In this document: positions 26,583 to 36,641 of the stretch, one piece after another | How positions within the stretch are numbered: position 1 is the first letter of the stretch | How the letters are laid out: each line of letters begins with the position of its first letter | The notes under the pieces: model-generated | Database searches by the model: none | What the model saw: only the letters and a program-made list of their open reading frames with translations | What the model was told of the DNA's origin: nothing | Assembly: GCA_947589215.1 (NCBI GenBank) | Contig: CANQCL010000006.1 | Span: 1-64,000, forward strand | Source: an uncultured Clostridia bacterium | Lineage (GTDB): Bacteria > Bacillota > Clostridia > Oscillospirales > Ruminococcaceae | Direction of reading: 5' to 3' | Length of the DNA stretch: 64,000 nt | Made by a program: the position numbers and the translations under genes

Positions 26583-27181
26583 TTTACAGCGTAAAAGGAA
26601 AGCTAATTTACTGCGGACAGGACATTGCAGTCATAGAATGCGGAGGAGTTGGATATGCTTGTAATACGACACTGTCAACGATAAGTCAGATTCAAGGAGC
26701 GCAGGGTGATGTAACACTCTACACGTCAATGGTAGTGCGTGAGGATGATGTATCGCTGTACGGCTTTGCAACTCTTGATGAGCTAAACGCTTTCAAGCTT
26801 TTAACGTCAGTATCTGGGGTAGGACCTAAAGCGGGGCTGGCTATATTGTCTGTGTGCGATCCTCAGTCGTTTGCGCTTGCCGTTGCTTCTGGAGACTCTA
26901 AAATGTTTACAAAAGCAAAGGGTGTTGGCACAAAGGTGGCTCAGAGAATTGTTCTGGAGCTTAAAGACAAGGTTTCAAAGGAAGCTGCGCTGATGGGCGA
27001 GAATGCTAGTGTTGATTTTTCTGCTGTGGGCAAAGGCAACGCCGCCGCAGAAGCAATATCGGCTCTTGTAGTTTTGGGATATTCTCAGTCAGAGGCAGCG
27101 AGGGTCGTTTCTGCGATTGACCCTGACACTTCAGTTGAGGAGATGATAAAGCAGGCTTTGAGGGGTCTTGCGGCAATGTAG
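26579..27181 (+). CDS. ruvA: Holliday junction DNA helicase subunit RuvA
   Basis: The 200-residue junction-binding subunit. It has the N-terminal OB fold (MIYSVKGKLIY), the helix-hairpin-helix motif VSGVGPKAGLAILS and GVGTKVAQRIVLELKDK, and a C-terminal RuvB-contact domain (ALVVLGYSQSEAARVV). It overlaps ruvC by four bases. ruvB is not next but lies 5.5 kb downstream at 32733. Confidence 0.95.
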   Translation: MIYSVKGKLIYCGQDIAVIECGGVGYACNTTLSTISQIQGAQGDVTLYTSMVVREDDVSLYGFATLDELNAFKLLTSVSGVGPKAGLAILSVCDPQSFALAVASGDSKMFTKAKGVGTKVAQRIVLELKDKVSKEAALMGENASVDFSAVGKGNAAAEAISALVVLGYSQSEAARVVSAIDPDTSVEEMIKQALRGLAAM

Positions 27182-27209
27182 AGAAATATTTTTAAAGGGG
27201 AGAATAATT

Positions 27210-27911
27210 ATGTCTGGAGCTATTACACATATAGCAATAGCGGATAAAATTATAGAGCTTATAGGAGATGAGAAGTTTGATAATATTTCGTTGTTTTATT
27301 GCGGAAGCATAGGACCTGACGCTATTCATGCAAGACCGGGTTTTGTAAGAAAGGATAAGAAAAAGACTCATCTTAGAGAGGGTATAAGAGACGCTGAGTT
27401 TTTAATAAAAGAAAATCAGGAGCTTTTTCATAAAAGGGTAAGTGATTTTATAGATAAAAGGATTTACAAGGGTAATAAATACAACGACTTTTTAAAGGGA
27501 TATGTAGTTCATCTACTTAGCGATGAGCTTTTTATGAAAACTATTAGACAGGAATACATAAAAGCTATGAACGGCGAGGAAACAACAGAGCACGGCAAGG
27601 AGTTTTTTGACGGCTTTATGTTTGATATGGACGATATTGATTATCGTCTTGCGAGGGAATATCCTTTTTCAAGAAATGTTCGCGAGGAGCTTTATACCGA
27701 ATGGGGATATTCAGTTGATGGGCTTCTTACACACGAGGAGCTTTCGGGAAGCAAGTGGTTTGTGTGCAATAAGTTTTTTGATAACGAAAACAAGGATTAC
27801 AAAACTCCTAAATATATTACATATCAGAGAATGCTTGAATTTATTGAGGAAAGCGCAATGAACATTGTTGTACAGCTTTCTGATGACAGAATGTACAAAA
27901 GCTTGTTTTAG
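27210..27911 (+). CDS. Zinc-dependent phospholipase C family protein
   Basis: A 233-residue protein starting MSGAITHIAIADKIIELIG, with GSIGPDAIHARPG, KKKTHLREG and GYVVHLLSDELF; the spaced His and Asp residues match the zinc-dependent phospholipase C / S1-P1-like family (PF00882). There is no signal peptide, so it is intracellular and probably not a toxin; the reaction is unknown. ATG 27210 has AAGGGGAGA upstream. It sits between ruvA and glmM. Confidence 0.7.
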   Translation: MSGAITHIAIADKIIELIGDEKFDNISLFYCGSIGPDAIHARPGFVRKDKKKTHLREGIRDAEFLIKENQELFHKRVSDFIDKRIYKGNKYNDFLKGYVVHLLSDELFMKTIRQEYIKAMNGEETTEHGKEFFDGFMFDMDDIDYRLAREYPFSRNVREELYTEWGYSVDGLLTHEELSGSKWFVCNKFFDNENKDYKTPKYITYQRMLEFIEESAMNIVVQLSDDRMYKSLF

Positions 27912-27967
27912 AACAGAAAGTATTAAATTGGTTTATAATAATAAATTAATAACGAAGGAGAAGAAAT

Positions 27968-29323
27968 ATGGGAAGATTGTTTGGAACAGACGGAGCAAGA
28001 GGAATAGCAATTACAGAGCTGACCTGTGAAATGGCAATGCAGATAGGCAGAGCAGCAGCTATTGTTCTGACTAAGGAAAAGAGACATAAGGCTAAAATAC
28101 TTATAGGAAAGGATACAAGGATATCAAGCGATGTTCTGGAATCTGCTCTTATAGCGGGAATATGCTCTGTAGGGGCTGACGCTCATAAGCTAGGAGTTGT
28201 TCCTACACCTGCAGTTGCAATGCTTGTAAACAAATATAACGCAGATGCAGGAGTTATGATTTCAGCATCGCATAATTCTGTTGAGTTTAACGGAATAAAG
28301 CTTTTTGCAGGTACCGGCTTTAAGCTTGACGATAAAATTCAGGACGAAATTGAATCGCTTATTCTTGACACTCCTGAAAAGGCAGAGATTTTAAACGGTA
28401 CTAAAATCGGCAGAGTGTTTGTAGAAAAGAACGCCGAATGGGATTATGTCAGATATATTATGAAAAATGTCGGCTGCGATTTTAACGGTATCAAAGTTGC
28501 TATCGACTGTGCAAACGGCTCGGCGTCATCATGTGCGGTTAAGCTGTTTCAGGGCTTGGGGGCAAGCTGCTATTTTATAAACAATAAGCCTGATGGTACA
28601 AATATCAATGATAACTGCGGTTCAACTCATATGGAGAGACTTTGTAAGCACGTTGTGGAAAACAGATGCCATGTTGGTTTGGCTTTTGACGGAGACGCTG
28701 ACAGGTGTTTGGCTTGTGATGAAAAGGGAAATATCATAAACGGAGATAAGCTTTTGGCTGTGTTCTCTAAGTATATGAAAACTAAAGGAACTCTCAATCA
28801 CAACACTTGCGTTGTAACGGTTATGACAAATCTGGGATTTTTTAAATATGCAAAGAGCGATAATATAATTGCGGCTACTACAAACGTAGGTGACAGATAT
28901 GTTCTTGAGGAAATGCAAAAGGGCGGTTATAACTTAGGCGGAGAACAGTCGGGGCATATAATCTTTTTAGATGATGCTAATACAGGCGACGGTGAGCTTA
29001 CGGGAGTCAAGTTCTTAGAGGTTATGGTAAACACAGGGGCAAAAGCGTCTGAGCTTGCGTCTCTTATGGAGGAATATCCTCAGGTACTAGAGAATGTTAC
29101 TATTGATACGAAGTATAAGGGCGTGTGGTCACAGGAGCCTGAAGTGAACAGATTTATTGAGGACTACAAGGAGAAACTCGGTGACGACGGCAGAATACTG
29201 GTTCGTGAATCGGGCACAGAGCCTTTAATTCGTGTAATGATCGAGGGTAAACATCTTGGTCTTATCACAGACTATGCAAAGACAATTGCTCACGCTTTGG
29301 AATTTAAGTTTGGAGTAAAATAA
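27968..29323 (+). CDS. glmM: Phosphoglucosamine mutase
   Basis: Converts glucosamine-6-phosphate to glucosamine-1-phosphate for peptidoglycan. The 451-residue protein starts GRLFGTDGARGIAITELT, has the phosphoserine S101 in MISASHNS, the Mg loop FDGDADRCL and the sugar loop GGEQSGHII, and the phosphate-binding RESGTEPLIRVM. The usual SASHNP reads SASHNS. AAGGAGAAG precedes ATG. In many Firmicutes it follows cdaAR; here it is unlinked. Confidence 0.95.
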   Translation: MGRLFGTDGARGIAITELTCEMAMQIGRAAAIVLTKEKRHKAKILIGKDTRISSDVLESALIAGICSVGADAHKLGVVPTPAVAMLVNKYNADAGVMISASHNSVEFNGIKLFAGTGFKLDDKIQDEIESLILDTPEKAEILNGTKIGRVFVEKNAEWDYVRYIMKNVGCDFNGIKVAIDCANGSASSCAVKLFQGLGASCYFINNKPDGTNINDNCGSTHMERLCKHVVENRCHVGLAFDGDADRCLACDEKGNIINGDKLLAVFSKYMKTKGTLNHNTCVVTVMTNLGFFKYAKSDNIIAATTNVGDRYVLEEMQKGGYNLGGEQSGHIIFLDDANTGDGELTGVKFLEVMVNTGAKASELASLMEEYPQVLENVTIDTKYKGVWSQEPEVNRFIEDYKEKLGDDGRILVRESGTEPLIRVMIEGKHLGLITDYAKTIAHALEFKFGVK

Positions 29324-29347
29324 CCTTTTATTTTAAGGATTTTATAA

Positions 29348-30226
29348 ATGAGAGTAGCAGATAAGTGGAAAGACTATAAAATAATAGATACATCAACAGG
29401 TGAAAAGCTAGAGAACTGGGGCGGTAAGATACTTGTCCGCCCCGACCCGCAAATTATATGGAAGTCAAAACGCAGATCAAGTATGTGGAAAAAGGCAGAC
29501 GCAGTTTATCACCGCTCAAACAAGGGCGGCGGCGAATGGGAATACAGAGCAAAGCTCCCCGATTCGTGGAGTATTTCTTACGGCAAGCTGACTTTCAACA
29601 TACGTCCGACAGGCTTTAAACACACGGGACTTTTCCCCGAACAAGCGGTAAACTGGGACTTTATGTCCGATAAGATAAGAAACGCAGGCAGAGAAATAAA
29701 GGTTCTCAATCTTTTTGCGTACACAGGCGGAGCAACTCTTGCCTGTGCTGAGGCAGGTGCTTTAGTTTCTCACGTTGACGCTTCAAAGGGAATGGTACAA
29801 TGGGCAAGAGAGAACGCTGCGGCATCTAACCTCTCAAATAAGCCTATACGCTGGCTTGTAGACGATTGCGAAAAGTTTGTGCGCAGAGAAATCAGACGTG
29901 GAAACCTTTATGACGCAGTTGTAATGGATCCTCCAAGTTACGGCAGAGGTCCGAACGGCGAGGTTTGGAAACTGGAGGACTCGATTTACGACCTTGTAAA
30001 GGTATGCTCGGAGGTTTTATCAGATAATCCTTTGTTTTTCTTATTGAACAGTTACACGACGGGGCTTTCGCCGTCGGTTATGGCATACATCTTAAACGAT
30101 ATACTTGTAGAAAAGCTCGGCGGTAAAGTAATTGCCGATGAGATTGGCTTGCCGGTTGAGGCGACTGGCGGTATTCTGCCATGCGGTTCAACCGCAATCT
30201 GGCAGGGGCAAGCCCCTGCACGGTGA
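29348..30226 (+). CDS. Class I SAM-dependent methyltransferase (RlmI/RlmK-like)
   Basis: A 292-residue methyltransferase with SAM motif NLFAYTGGATLACAEAG and the catalytic-loop motif VMDPPSYGRG. This fits the Methyltrans_SAM group that modifies 23S rRNA, but the N-terminal PUA domain of RlmI is missing. The C-terminus is odd: the last codons (IWQGQAPAR) are encoded by a palindrome, GCAGGGGCAAGCCCCTGC, that belongs to a dispersed repeat, so the original stop appears to have been replaced by repeat sequence. The start is 25 bases after glmM. Confidence 0.8.
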   Translation: MRVADKWKDYKIIDTSTGEKLENWGGKILVRPDPQIIWKSKRRSSMWKKADAVYHRSNKGGGEWEYRAKLPDSWSISYGKLTFNIRPTGFKHTGLFPEQAVNWDFMSDKIRNAGREIKVLNLFAYTGGATLACAEAGALVSHVDASKGMVQWARENAAASNLSNKPIRWLVDDCEKFVRREIRRGNLYDAVVMDPPSYGRGPNGEVWKLEDSIYDLVKVCSEVLSDNPLFFLLNSYTTGLSPSVMAYILNDILVEKLGGKVIADEIGLPVEATGGILPCGSTAIWQGQAPAR

Positions 30227-30420
30227 ACCGCCTATTAATGGTTTGTAAAATGTTAAACAATGTACAACGGCGGGATTTTACTTTTTAAAGTTTTATTTGC
30301 ATCCAGTGCCGCCTTTGGGGAGTTTGCATAATGTACCACTTTGTACAACGGCGGGCTTTACTTTGAAGTAAAGGATAATGATAAGCCCCTGCATGAGAAG
30401 CCGCCTTTGGGGAGTTATAA
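30190..30420. repeat. GC-rich dispersed repeat block
   Basis: Two copies of GCCGCCTTTGGGGAGTT, two of TGTACAACGGCGGG, and two of AAGCCCCTGCA are interleaved. The block begins inside the end of the methyltransferase gene and fills the space to the next gene. Related pieces lie at 6450, 23331, 40128 and 47501. Confidence 0.7.
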
Positions 30421-30474
30421 GATATAGGATAGTATTATAAACGGTATGTTAGACTTTGATAGGAGATAAAAGAA

Positions 30475-30888
30475 ATGAAAAAGACTAAAAAAATAGTTTT
30501 AATTATTCTGGCTTGTATTTTGATTATCGGAATTGCGTGTGTTGCATTAACAAGGATATACTTGAAAACATGGGAAGTTTCTTACGGCTTTAAATTAGTC
30601 AAAAACATTGTTCTGGACGACCCTGATTATTACCATTTGAAAAAAGGCCGTTATTGCGGTGAGGGAGGCTCAAGCTGTAACCATTGGATCGGATATATTT
30701 ATTACAATGATGATTTTACAGCCGAACAAGCAATGGAGAAAGCAGGTTTCAAGGAAACAGGATATACATGGTATGACGGAAAAACACATACAAAATATAG
30801 TTTTGATTATGAAGATGCTATTATTGAAAATGTATCAGATTTTTCCGGCGGACATTTGCTTGAGTACCATATTATAGGTGCTGGTTAA
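30475..30888 (+). CDS. Small membrane-anchored protein of unknown function
   Basis: A 137-residue protein with a basic N-terminus, one membrane segment ([20 protein letters not shown]) and an extracellular domain of about 105 residues containing two nearby Cys ([13 protein letters not shown]) that could form a disulfide. I do not recognise the family. AGGAGAT precedes ATG. It lies between the repeat block and ecfA1. Confidence 0.65.
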   Translation: MKKTKKIVLIILACILIIGIACVALTRIYLKTWEVSYGFKLVKNIVLDDPDYYHLKKGRYCGEGGSSCNHWIGYIYYNDDFTAEQAMEKAGFKETGYTWYDGKTHTKYSFDYEDAIIENVSDFSGGHLLEYHIIGAG

Positions 30889-30923
30889 TTGCTTACTTAA
30901 TTTATGTTTTTTTGGAGACAAAT

Positions 30924-31784
30924 ATGAGTTTTTTATATGCTAAAAATATAACCTTTTCATATATAAATGATTTTGATGAAAATGAGAGCGCTAAAAAGAC
31001 TACGGTGTTCCGCAACTTGAACTTTGCCGTTGAAAGAGGCGAGTTTGTTGCGGTGCTTGGTCATAACGGAAGCGGAAAATCTACGCTTGTAAAGTGCTTT
31101 AACGGCATAAACATTCCTGAGGAGGGAGACGTAATCGTCAACGGTTATAACACCAAAGATGAAGAGCATTTGCTTGATATTCGACAGTCGGTGGGAATGG
31201 TTTTCCAGAACCCGGATAATCAGATAGTCGCTACGATCGTTGAGGAAGACGTTGCCTTTGCACTTGAAAATATGGGAGTAGAGCCAAAGGAGATCCGCAG
31301 ACGTGTTGATGACGCATTAAAGACAGTCGGTATGTATGAGTACCGTGAACACGCACCTCACAAGCTGTCGGGAGGGCAAAAACAGAGGGTTGCAATAGCG
31401 GGGATACTCGCTATGCGTCCTGACTGCATTTTACTGGACGAGCCTACCGCAATGCTTGACCCGAACGGACGGAAAGAGGTTTTAAAGACGATTAAAATGC
31501 TCAATAATGAGTTCGGAGTTACAATAGTGCTTATAACGCATTATATGGACGAAGCGGCACAGGCTGAACGGGTTGTTGTTATGGACAGCGGAGAAATAGT
31601 TATGAATGACACTCCGAAAAAAGTGTTTTCAAGAGTCGAAGAGCTTAAGAATATAGGTCTTGATGTTCCTCAGGTAACCGAGCTTACCCATATGCTTATT
31701 GACGAGGGCATAAGTCTTGATTCGGAGATAATTACAGAGGACGAGTGTGTGCAAGCGCTATCAGATTTATTGAGTAAATGTTGA
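30924..31784 (+). CDS. ecfA1: Energy-coupling factor transporter ATPase EcfA1
   Basis: One of two ATPases that power ECF vitamin and metal uptake. A 286-residue ABC protein with Walker [10 protein letters not shown] at 46-54, Q-loop [19 protein letters not shown], signature KLSGGQKQR and Walker [13 protein letters not shown]. The NPDNQ pattern is typical of EcfA1. An upstream in-frame TTG at 30912 overlaps the GGAG ribosome binding site, so ATG 30924 is the start. ecfA2 follows, and ecfT is two genes further on. Confidence 0.92.
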   Translation: MSFLYAKNITFSYINDFDENESAKKTTVFRNLNFAVERGEFVAVLGHNGSGKSTLVKCFNGINIPEEGDVIVNGYNTKDEEHLLDIRQSVGMVFQNPDNQIVATIVEEDVAFALENMGVEPKEIRRRVDDALKTVGMYEYREHAPHKLSGGQKQRVAIAGILAMRPDCILLDEPTAMLDPNGRKEVLKTIKMLNNEFGVTIVLITHYMDEAAQAERVVVMDSGEIVMNDTPKKVFSRVEELKNIGLDVPQVTELTHMLIDEGISLDSEIITEDECVQALSDLLSKC

Positions 31785-31787
31785 CCT

Positions 31788-31818
31788 ATTTCTTGCTTCT
31801 TGCATCTTGCTTCTAAAA
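31788..31818. repeat. GCAAGAA-type heptad repeat between ecfA1 and ecfA2
   Basis: TTTCTTGCTTCTTGCATCTTG is a run of degenerate heptads (reverse complement GCAAGAA), inserted inside an operon. Confidence 0.6.
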
Positions 31819-31835
31819 TTTCTATTAGGGGATCG

Positions 31836-32705
31836 GTGATTAAAATATCAATTATTAAAACAGAGAATTTAACATACGTTTACGGCGAGAAAACTCCGTT
31901 TGAGCATACTGCCGTAGACAATGTAAGTATAGATATAGACGAGGGCGAGTTTGTCGGAGTTATTGGGCATACGGGAAGCGGAAAATCGACTTTGATACAG
32001 CACTTCAACGGTCTGCTCAAGGCGACTAGCGGAAAGATTTTCATAGATAACGAAGAACTGCTTTGGGACGATAAGAAAAAGCTTAGAGAGATGAGATTCA
32101 AGGTAGGTTTGGTTTTTCAGTACCCCGAATACCAGCTTTTTGAGGAAACTGTTTATAAGGACATATCTTTCGGACCTAAGAATATGGGTCTTGATGAAAA
32201 TGAAATCGACAGACGAATAAAAGAAACCGCAAGGCTTGTAGGGTTAGATGAGAGTATTTTAGAAAAGTCTCCGTTTGAGCTTTCGGGAGGACAAAAGCGC
32301 AGAGCCGCTATTGCAGGAGTTATGGCTATGGAGCCTAAGGTACTTATTCTTGACGAGCCTACGGCAGGGCTTGACCCAAAGGGCAGAGACAGGATATTAG
32401 GTCAGATAAAGGAGTATCACGAAGAAAAGAAAAATACTGTAATGCTTGTATCTCACTCAATGGAGGACGTTGCAAAAAATGCTACAAAGATACTTGTTAT
32501 GAACAATTCAAGGCTGTTTTGTTATGACACTCCTGTTAATGTTTTCAAAAGAGCGGACGAGCTTGAAGGTATGGGGCTTTCTGTTCCTCAGGTGACTAAG
32601 GTTTTCAATCGCTTAAAGGCTATGGGAGTACCCATTAATGATGATGTTTATACGGTTGAGTATGGCAAAAAGCTGATTATGAAGATGCTAGGCAAGCAAG
32701 CGTAA
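31836..32705 (+). CDS. ecfA2: Energy-coupling factor transporter ATPase EcfA2
   Basis: The partner ATPase of EcfA1. Walker A is GHTGSGKST at about 44-52, with VFQYPEYQLFEETVYKDISF (typical EcfA2), ELSGGQKRR and LILDEPTAGLD. The start is uncertain: a GTG at 31836 gives the usual length, with AGGGGAT close before it (only 3 bases of spacing). A longer frame from TTG 31801 would translate part of the heptad repeat and is unlikely. Confidence 0.9.
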   Translation: MIKISIIKTENLTYVYGEKTPFEHTAVDNVSIDIDEGEFVGVIGHTGSGKSTLIQHFNGLLKATSGKIFIDNEELLWDDKKKLREMRFKVGLVFQYPEYQLFEETVYKDISFGPKNMGLDENEIDRRIKETARLVGLDESILEKSPFELSGGQKRRAAIAGVMAMEPKVLILDEPTAGLDPKGRDRILGQIKEYHEEKKNTVMLVSHSMEDVAKNATKILVMNNSRLFCYDTPVNVFKRADELEGMGLSVPQVTKVFNRLKAMGVPINDDVYTVEYGKKLIMKMLGKQA

Positions 32706-32732
32706 AGTTTTTTGTAAAAGAAAGGAATTGCT

Positions 32733-33773
32733 ATGATAGAAACAAACGACTTTGACCTTGAAAACAGAATAGTTGCGCCGGAGGTCATAAAGGCAGATAC
32801 GACTGATGATGTAGATTTAAATTTAAGACCTAAAACGCTTGACGAATACATCGGGCAGGAAAAGGTTAAAGAGAATTTAAAGATATACATTGAGGCGGCA
32901 AAAAAACGAGGAGACACTCTCGATCATGTGCTTTTATACGGTCCTCCGGGACTGGGAAAGACGACTCTTTCTGGTATAATTGCACACGAAATGGGAGTTA
33001 ATTTCAGAGTTACGTCAGGGCCTGCTATTGAAAAGCCGGGTGATTTGGCGGCTCTTTTAACTAATCTCCAAGAAGGGGATGTTCTGTTTATAGATGAGAT
33101 ACACCGTCTTTCAAGAGCCATTGAGGAGGTTTTATATCCTGCACTTGAGGATTTTGCCCTTGATATAATTATAGGTAAGGGACCTAGTGCGAGAAGTATC
33201 AGGCTTGATTTAAACAAATTTACACTTGTCGGGGCAACAACAAGGGCAGGACAGTTGACGTCGCCTCTGCGTGACAGGTTTGGAGTTATGCAGAGACTTG
33301 AATTGTACTCTAAAGAGGAGCTTTGCGATATTATAATGCGTTCGTCTGTTATTTTGGGAGTCGCTTGCGATAAGGACGGAGCTTATGAGCTTGCTAGCCG
33401 TTCAAGGGGAACGCCTAGAATTGCAAACAGGTTTTTAAAACGTGTTCGTGATTATGCCGACGTTATGGGCAACGGTAAAGTGACAAAGGAAATAGTTAAG
33501 ATAGCTCTTGACAGAATGGAAGTTGACGATTTAGGATTGGACGGGCTTGACCGCCGTTTGCTGACTATGATGATAAAGGGATATAACGGAGGACCTGTAG
33601 GGCTTGAAACTTTAGCGTCAGCTATCGGCGAAGAAGCGGTCACTATTGAGGACGTCTGCGAGCCTTATTTGATGCAGTTAGGTTTTATTGCAAGAACTCC
33701 GAGAGGAAGATGTGCAACAGACCTTGCGTATAAGCATCTGGGATTGCTTAAAGACGGTCAGACAACATTGTAG
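32733..33773 (+). CDS. ruvB: Holliday junction branch-migration helicase RuvB
   Basis: The 346-residue AAA+ motor of RuvAB. It has [12 protein letters not shown], Walker [10 protein letters not shown] at 70-78, Walker [10 protein letters not shown], sensor TTRAG and the winged-helix C-terminus ([29 protein letters not shown]). It is separated from ruvCA by five genes and set between ecfA2 and ecfT, an unusual place. AAAGGAA precedes ATG. Confidence 0.96.
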   Translation: MIETNDFDLENRIVAPEVIKADTTDDVDLNLRPKTLDEYIGQEKVKENLKIYIEAAKKRGDTLDHVLLYGPPGLGKTTLSGIIAHEMGVNFRVTSGPAIEKPGDLAALLTNLQEGDVLFIDEIHRLSRAIEEVLYPALEDFALDIIIGKGPSARSIRLDLNKFTLVGATTRAGQLTSPLRDRFGVMQRLELYSKEELCDIIMRSSVILGVACDKDGAYELASRSRGTPRIANRFLKRVRDYADVMGNGKVTKEIVKIALDRMEVDDLGLDGLDRRLLTMMIKGYNGGPVGLETLASAIGEEAVTIEDVCEPYLMQLGFIARTPRGRCATDLAYKHLGLLKDGQTTL

Positions 33774-33828
33774 TATTGCGAGGAAATTTATTTGAAATAT
33801 AAAGAAGATTTACAAGAGGTGAGACGAT

Positions 33829-34632
33829 TTGCTTAAGGATATTACAATAGGACAGTTTTTTCCGGGCAATTCAGTAGTTCACCGATTAGACCCCAGAATG
33901 AAAATAATACTGACGGGAATATTTATTGTTCTTTTGTTTATGGCAAAATCAATAATTGCTCTGTCGGTTGGAATTGTTTTTATGCTAGGTGCGTTTTTGG
34001 TATCAACAATTCCGTTTAGACTAATGATAAAAAGCATTAAGCCTATTATTCCGATTATAATTTTCACAGCCGTTTTGAATTTGTTTTTTATAACAACAGG
34101 TGATACGCTTGTACACTTTTGGATAATTAAAATAACAACAGGCGGAATTAAGACGTCAATTTTTATGGTTGTAAGAATAGTATGTCTTATAATCGGAACT
34201 TCGCTTTTGACATATACGACGTCTCCTATTGCACTTACTGACGCTATAGAGCGTCTTTTATCGCCTCTTAAAAAGATAAAGGTTCCGGTGCACGAGCTCT
34301 CTATGATGATGACGATAGCTCTGAGGTTTATCCCTACTCTTATCGAGGAAACGGACAAGATAATGTCGGCACAGAAGGCAAGGGGAGCGGATATGGAAAC
34401 AGGCTCGATAATTCAAAGGGCGAAGGCTCTGGTACCTATATTGATTCCGCTTTTTGTATCGGCATTCCGCCGTGCGGAGGAGCTTGCAATGGCAATGGAG
34501 TGCCGTTGTTATCACGGCGGCGAGGGAAGAACAAGGCTTAAACAGCTTCACATTGCGTCAAGGGATTTTGTTGCATTGCTTGTGACTGCTGTGTTTTTGG
34601 CTGGAGTAATTCTAATTAACAGGGTAGTTTGA
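33829..34632 (+). CDS. ecfT: Energy-coupling factor transporter transmembrane protein EcfT
   Basis: The membrane scaffold that joins EcfA1A2 to substrate-binding S components. A 267-residue protein with HRLDPRMKI at the N-terminus, about five membrane segments, and the coupling helices with the Ala-Arg-Gly motif QKARGADMETG. It starts with TTG, supported by AGAGGTGA 5-6 bases upstream. It is parted from ecfA2 by ruvB. No S-component gene is in the window. Confidence 0.9.
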   Translation: MLKDITIGQFFPGNSVVHRLDPRMKIILTGIFIVLLFMAKSIIALSVGIVFMLGAFLVSTIPFRLMIKSIKPIIPIIIFTAVLNLFFITTGDTLVHFWIIKITTGGIKTSIFMVVRIVCLIIGTSLLTYTTSPIALTDAIERLLSPLKKIKVPVHELSMMMTIALRFIPTLIEETDKIMSAQKARGADMETGSIIQRAKALVPILIPLFVSAFRRAEELAMAMECRCYHGGEGRTRLKQLHIASRDFVALLVTAVFLAGVILINRVV

Positions 34633-34636
34633 TAAA

Positions 34637-35374
34637 ATGATAAATTACAAGGTTAAAATGGCATATGACGGCAGCGCTTATCACGGTTTTCAAAGGCAGG
34701 AGAACGCACTTACCGTTCAGGAAGTCGTTGAAGAGGCTTTAAAAAAGCTTTTTTTGCAGGATATTACTATATTTGGCTGTTCGAGAACAGATACTGGCGT
34801 TCACGCTAATGAATATTATTTCTCGTTTCAGTGCGATGAAATAAATATAGATAACAGAGGGATAATATTTGGTCTTAATTCAAAGCTGCCCGATGATATA
34901 GCTATACTAAGCTGTGAAGAGGCTGATAAAGGCTTTCATGCGAGATATGATTGCACAGGAAAAGAATATAAGTATTTGATTCACAACAGTGAGATAAAAG
35001 ATCCCTTTTTGCGGACTAGAATATACAAGTATTGGTATCCGATTGACGAGGGGCTTCTTGATAAGGCAGCAAAGCATTTTGTGGGCACGCACGATTTCAG
35101 GAGCTTTTGTTCAAACGCAGACGAAAAGGAAAACACCGTAAGAACAATACATCGATTTGACGTTGAGCGTAACGGCGACAAAATAATAATGACAGTCTCG
35201 GGAGACGGATTTCTATACAATATGGTGAGGATAATGGTAGGAACGCTGTTATTTGTCAACGAGGGAAAAATAAAGGAGTCAAGCATACCTGAAATTATAG
35301 AAAAAAGAGACAGACGATTTGCCGGCAGAACTGCCAGTGCAAGCGGATTGTATTTGAATAAAGTATACTATTAA
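34637..35374 (+). CDS. truA: tRNA pseudouridine(38-40) synthase TruA
   Basis: A 245-residue enzyme that makes pseudouridine in the tRNA anticodon arm. The catalytic Asp is D52 in GCSRTDTGVHA. Other family segments are YDGSAYHGFQRQ, KEYKYLIHN and FLYNMVRIMVGTL. It starts five bases after ecfT with no strong ribosome binding site, so translational coupling is likely. ecfA-ecfT-truA is a conserved Firmicute order. Confidence 0.95.
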   Translation: MINYKVKMAYDGSAYHGFQRQENALTVQEVVEEALKKLFLQDITIFGCSRTDTGVHANEYYFSFQCDEINIDNRGIIFGLNSKLPDDIAILSCEEADKGFHARYDCTGKEYKYLIHNSEIKDPFLRTRIYKYWYPIDEGLLDKAAKHFVGTHDFRSFCSNADEKENTVRTIHRFDVERNGDKIIMTVSGDGFLYNMVRIMVGTLLFVNEGKIKESSIPEIIEKRDRRFAGRTASASGLYLNKVYY

Positions 35375-35413
35375 AAAATTGTACTATACCCCGAGAGAGG
35401 AAGTGAAAGTTTT

Positions 35414-36601
35414 ATGGATTATGAGCCGCAAAAGCCGTTTCAGACGGATATAAGAAAAGAAAGAAGAAAGAGAAAGCTTATTCAGAATATAAAGAAAATA
35501 GTGCTAGTCGGCGTGGTTATGGTTTTGGCAGGTGTTATTTTCTTTACAAGGGGAATATGGTCGCCGTATGTTTATGATATACTGGAAAAGACTCAGGAGA
35601 CTATTGTAAACGACGGAGAGCTTGCTAAGGGAAACTTTCCTATTGATCTCGGAGAAGGCTCGACCTCGTCAACTTTTACCGAATGTGATGAGGATTTGGT
35701 TGTTGCGACTGATACCTATATAACCTTTTACAATAAAAGCGCCGATCAGATAAATTCAATTCAGCATACGCTGTCAGAGCCCGTGCTGTCTGCATCTTCA
35801 AATATGGTTCTGGCATATGATTTAAACGGATATTCTTTTTCTGTAATGACGAAAAAGGGCGAGGTTTTCCAAAAAACACTTGACAATGTGATTATAAGTG
35901 CTAAAATAAGCGAAAGCAATTATGTTGCGGTTGTAACTGAAACCGACAAATACCCTTCATATTTGACAGTTTACAACAGCGAGGGCAAGGAATGTTATAA
36001 ATGGGCAAACGGTCAGCGGATTTTGAGCGTTGATTTTATATCATCAGGCGACGGAGCTATAGTTTCAACATTTAATGCAGAGAATGGTCTGCCAACAACA
36101 ACCTTGAACGGAATAAGCTTTAGTAATTCTAATAAGCTGTTTACCAGCGATAAAATAAATTCGCTTGTTTACGGTGTTCAGAAGATGAGTGATAACAGTA
36201 TTTGGGCTGTTTGTCAGGACAGATATGTAAAGCTTACATCAGAAGGGAAAATAGATAAAGAGTATTTATATAAATCCGAGCTTATATCTTTTTCATCAAA
36301 TGAAGATAATTTATCTATTGCATTAGAAAGCGTAAGCGAGGACGGAACATCAGATCTTATTTTGATTGAATCTGATGAGGAGCCTGTGGAGATATCTGTT
36401 GATGAGAGAATTAAAACTATAAAAACATATTTTTCTCACACATTCGTTTTATCTGATAAGACTATTTCTGCATATAATGCAAGAGGAAAGTCAATTTCTA
36501 TGGCGAATGTAAAAAACGATTATGTTGATTTTGTTTATATAGACGGAAATATATTCTTTATGGGATACAGAGATATCAATAAGATAGAATTCAAGTATTG
36601 A
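35414..36601 (+). CDS. DUF5711 family membrane-anchored beta-propeller protein
   Basis: A 395-residue protein with a very basic N-terminus (RKERRKRKLIQNIKK), one membrane segment (IVLVGVVMVLAGVIFFT) and a long extracellular region of repeated beta strands (for example ATDTYITFYNK, MVLAYDLNGYSFSVMTKKGE), which reads as a beta-propeller. Such proteins are common in Ruminococcaceae with unknown role, perhaps in the cell envelope. It precedes a CvpA gene by 40 bases. GAGAGGAAGTG lies upstream of ATG. Confidence 0.7.
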   Translation: MDYEPQKPFQTDIRKERRKRKLIQNIKKIVLVGVVMVLAGVIFFTRGIWSPYVYDILEKTQETIVNDGELAKGNFPIDLGEGSTSSTFTECDEDLVVATDTYITFYNKSADQINSIQHTLSEPVLSASSNMVLAYDLNGYSFSVMTKKGEVFQKTLDNVIISAKISESNYVAVVTETDKYPSYLTVYNSEGKECYKWANGQRILSVDFISSGDGAIVSTFNAENGLPTTTLNGISFSNSNKLFTSDKINSLVYGVQKMSDNSIWAVCQDRYVKLTSEGKIDKEYLYKSELISFSSNEDNLSIALESVSEDGTSDLILIESDEEPVEISVDERIKTIKTYFSHTFVLSDKTISAYNARGKSISMANVKNDYVDFVYIDGNIFFMGYRDINKIEFKY

Positions 36602-36641
36602 TAGACTGTTCTGCAAAAGTATAGCTGAAAGGAATTTTACA

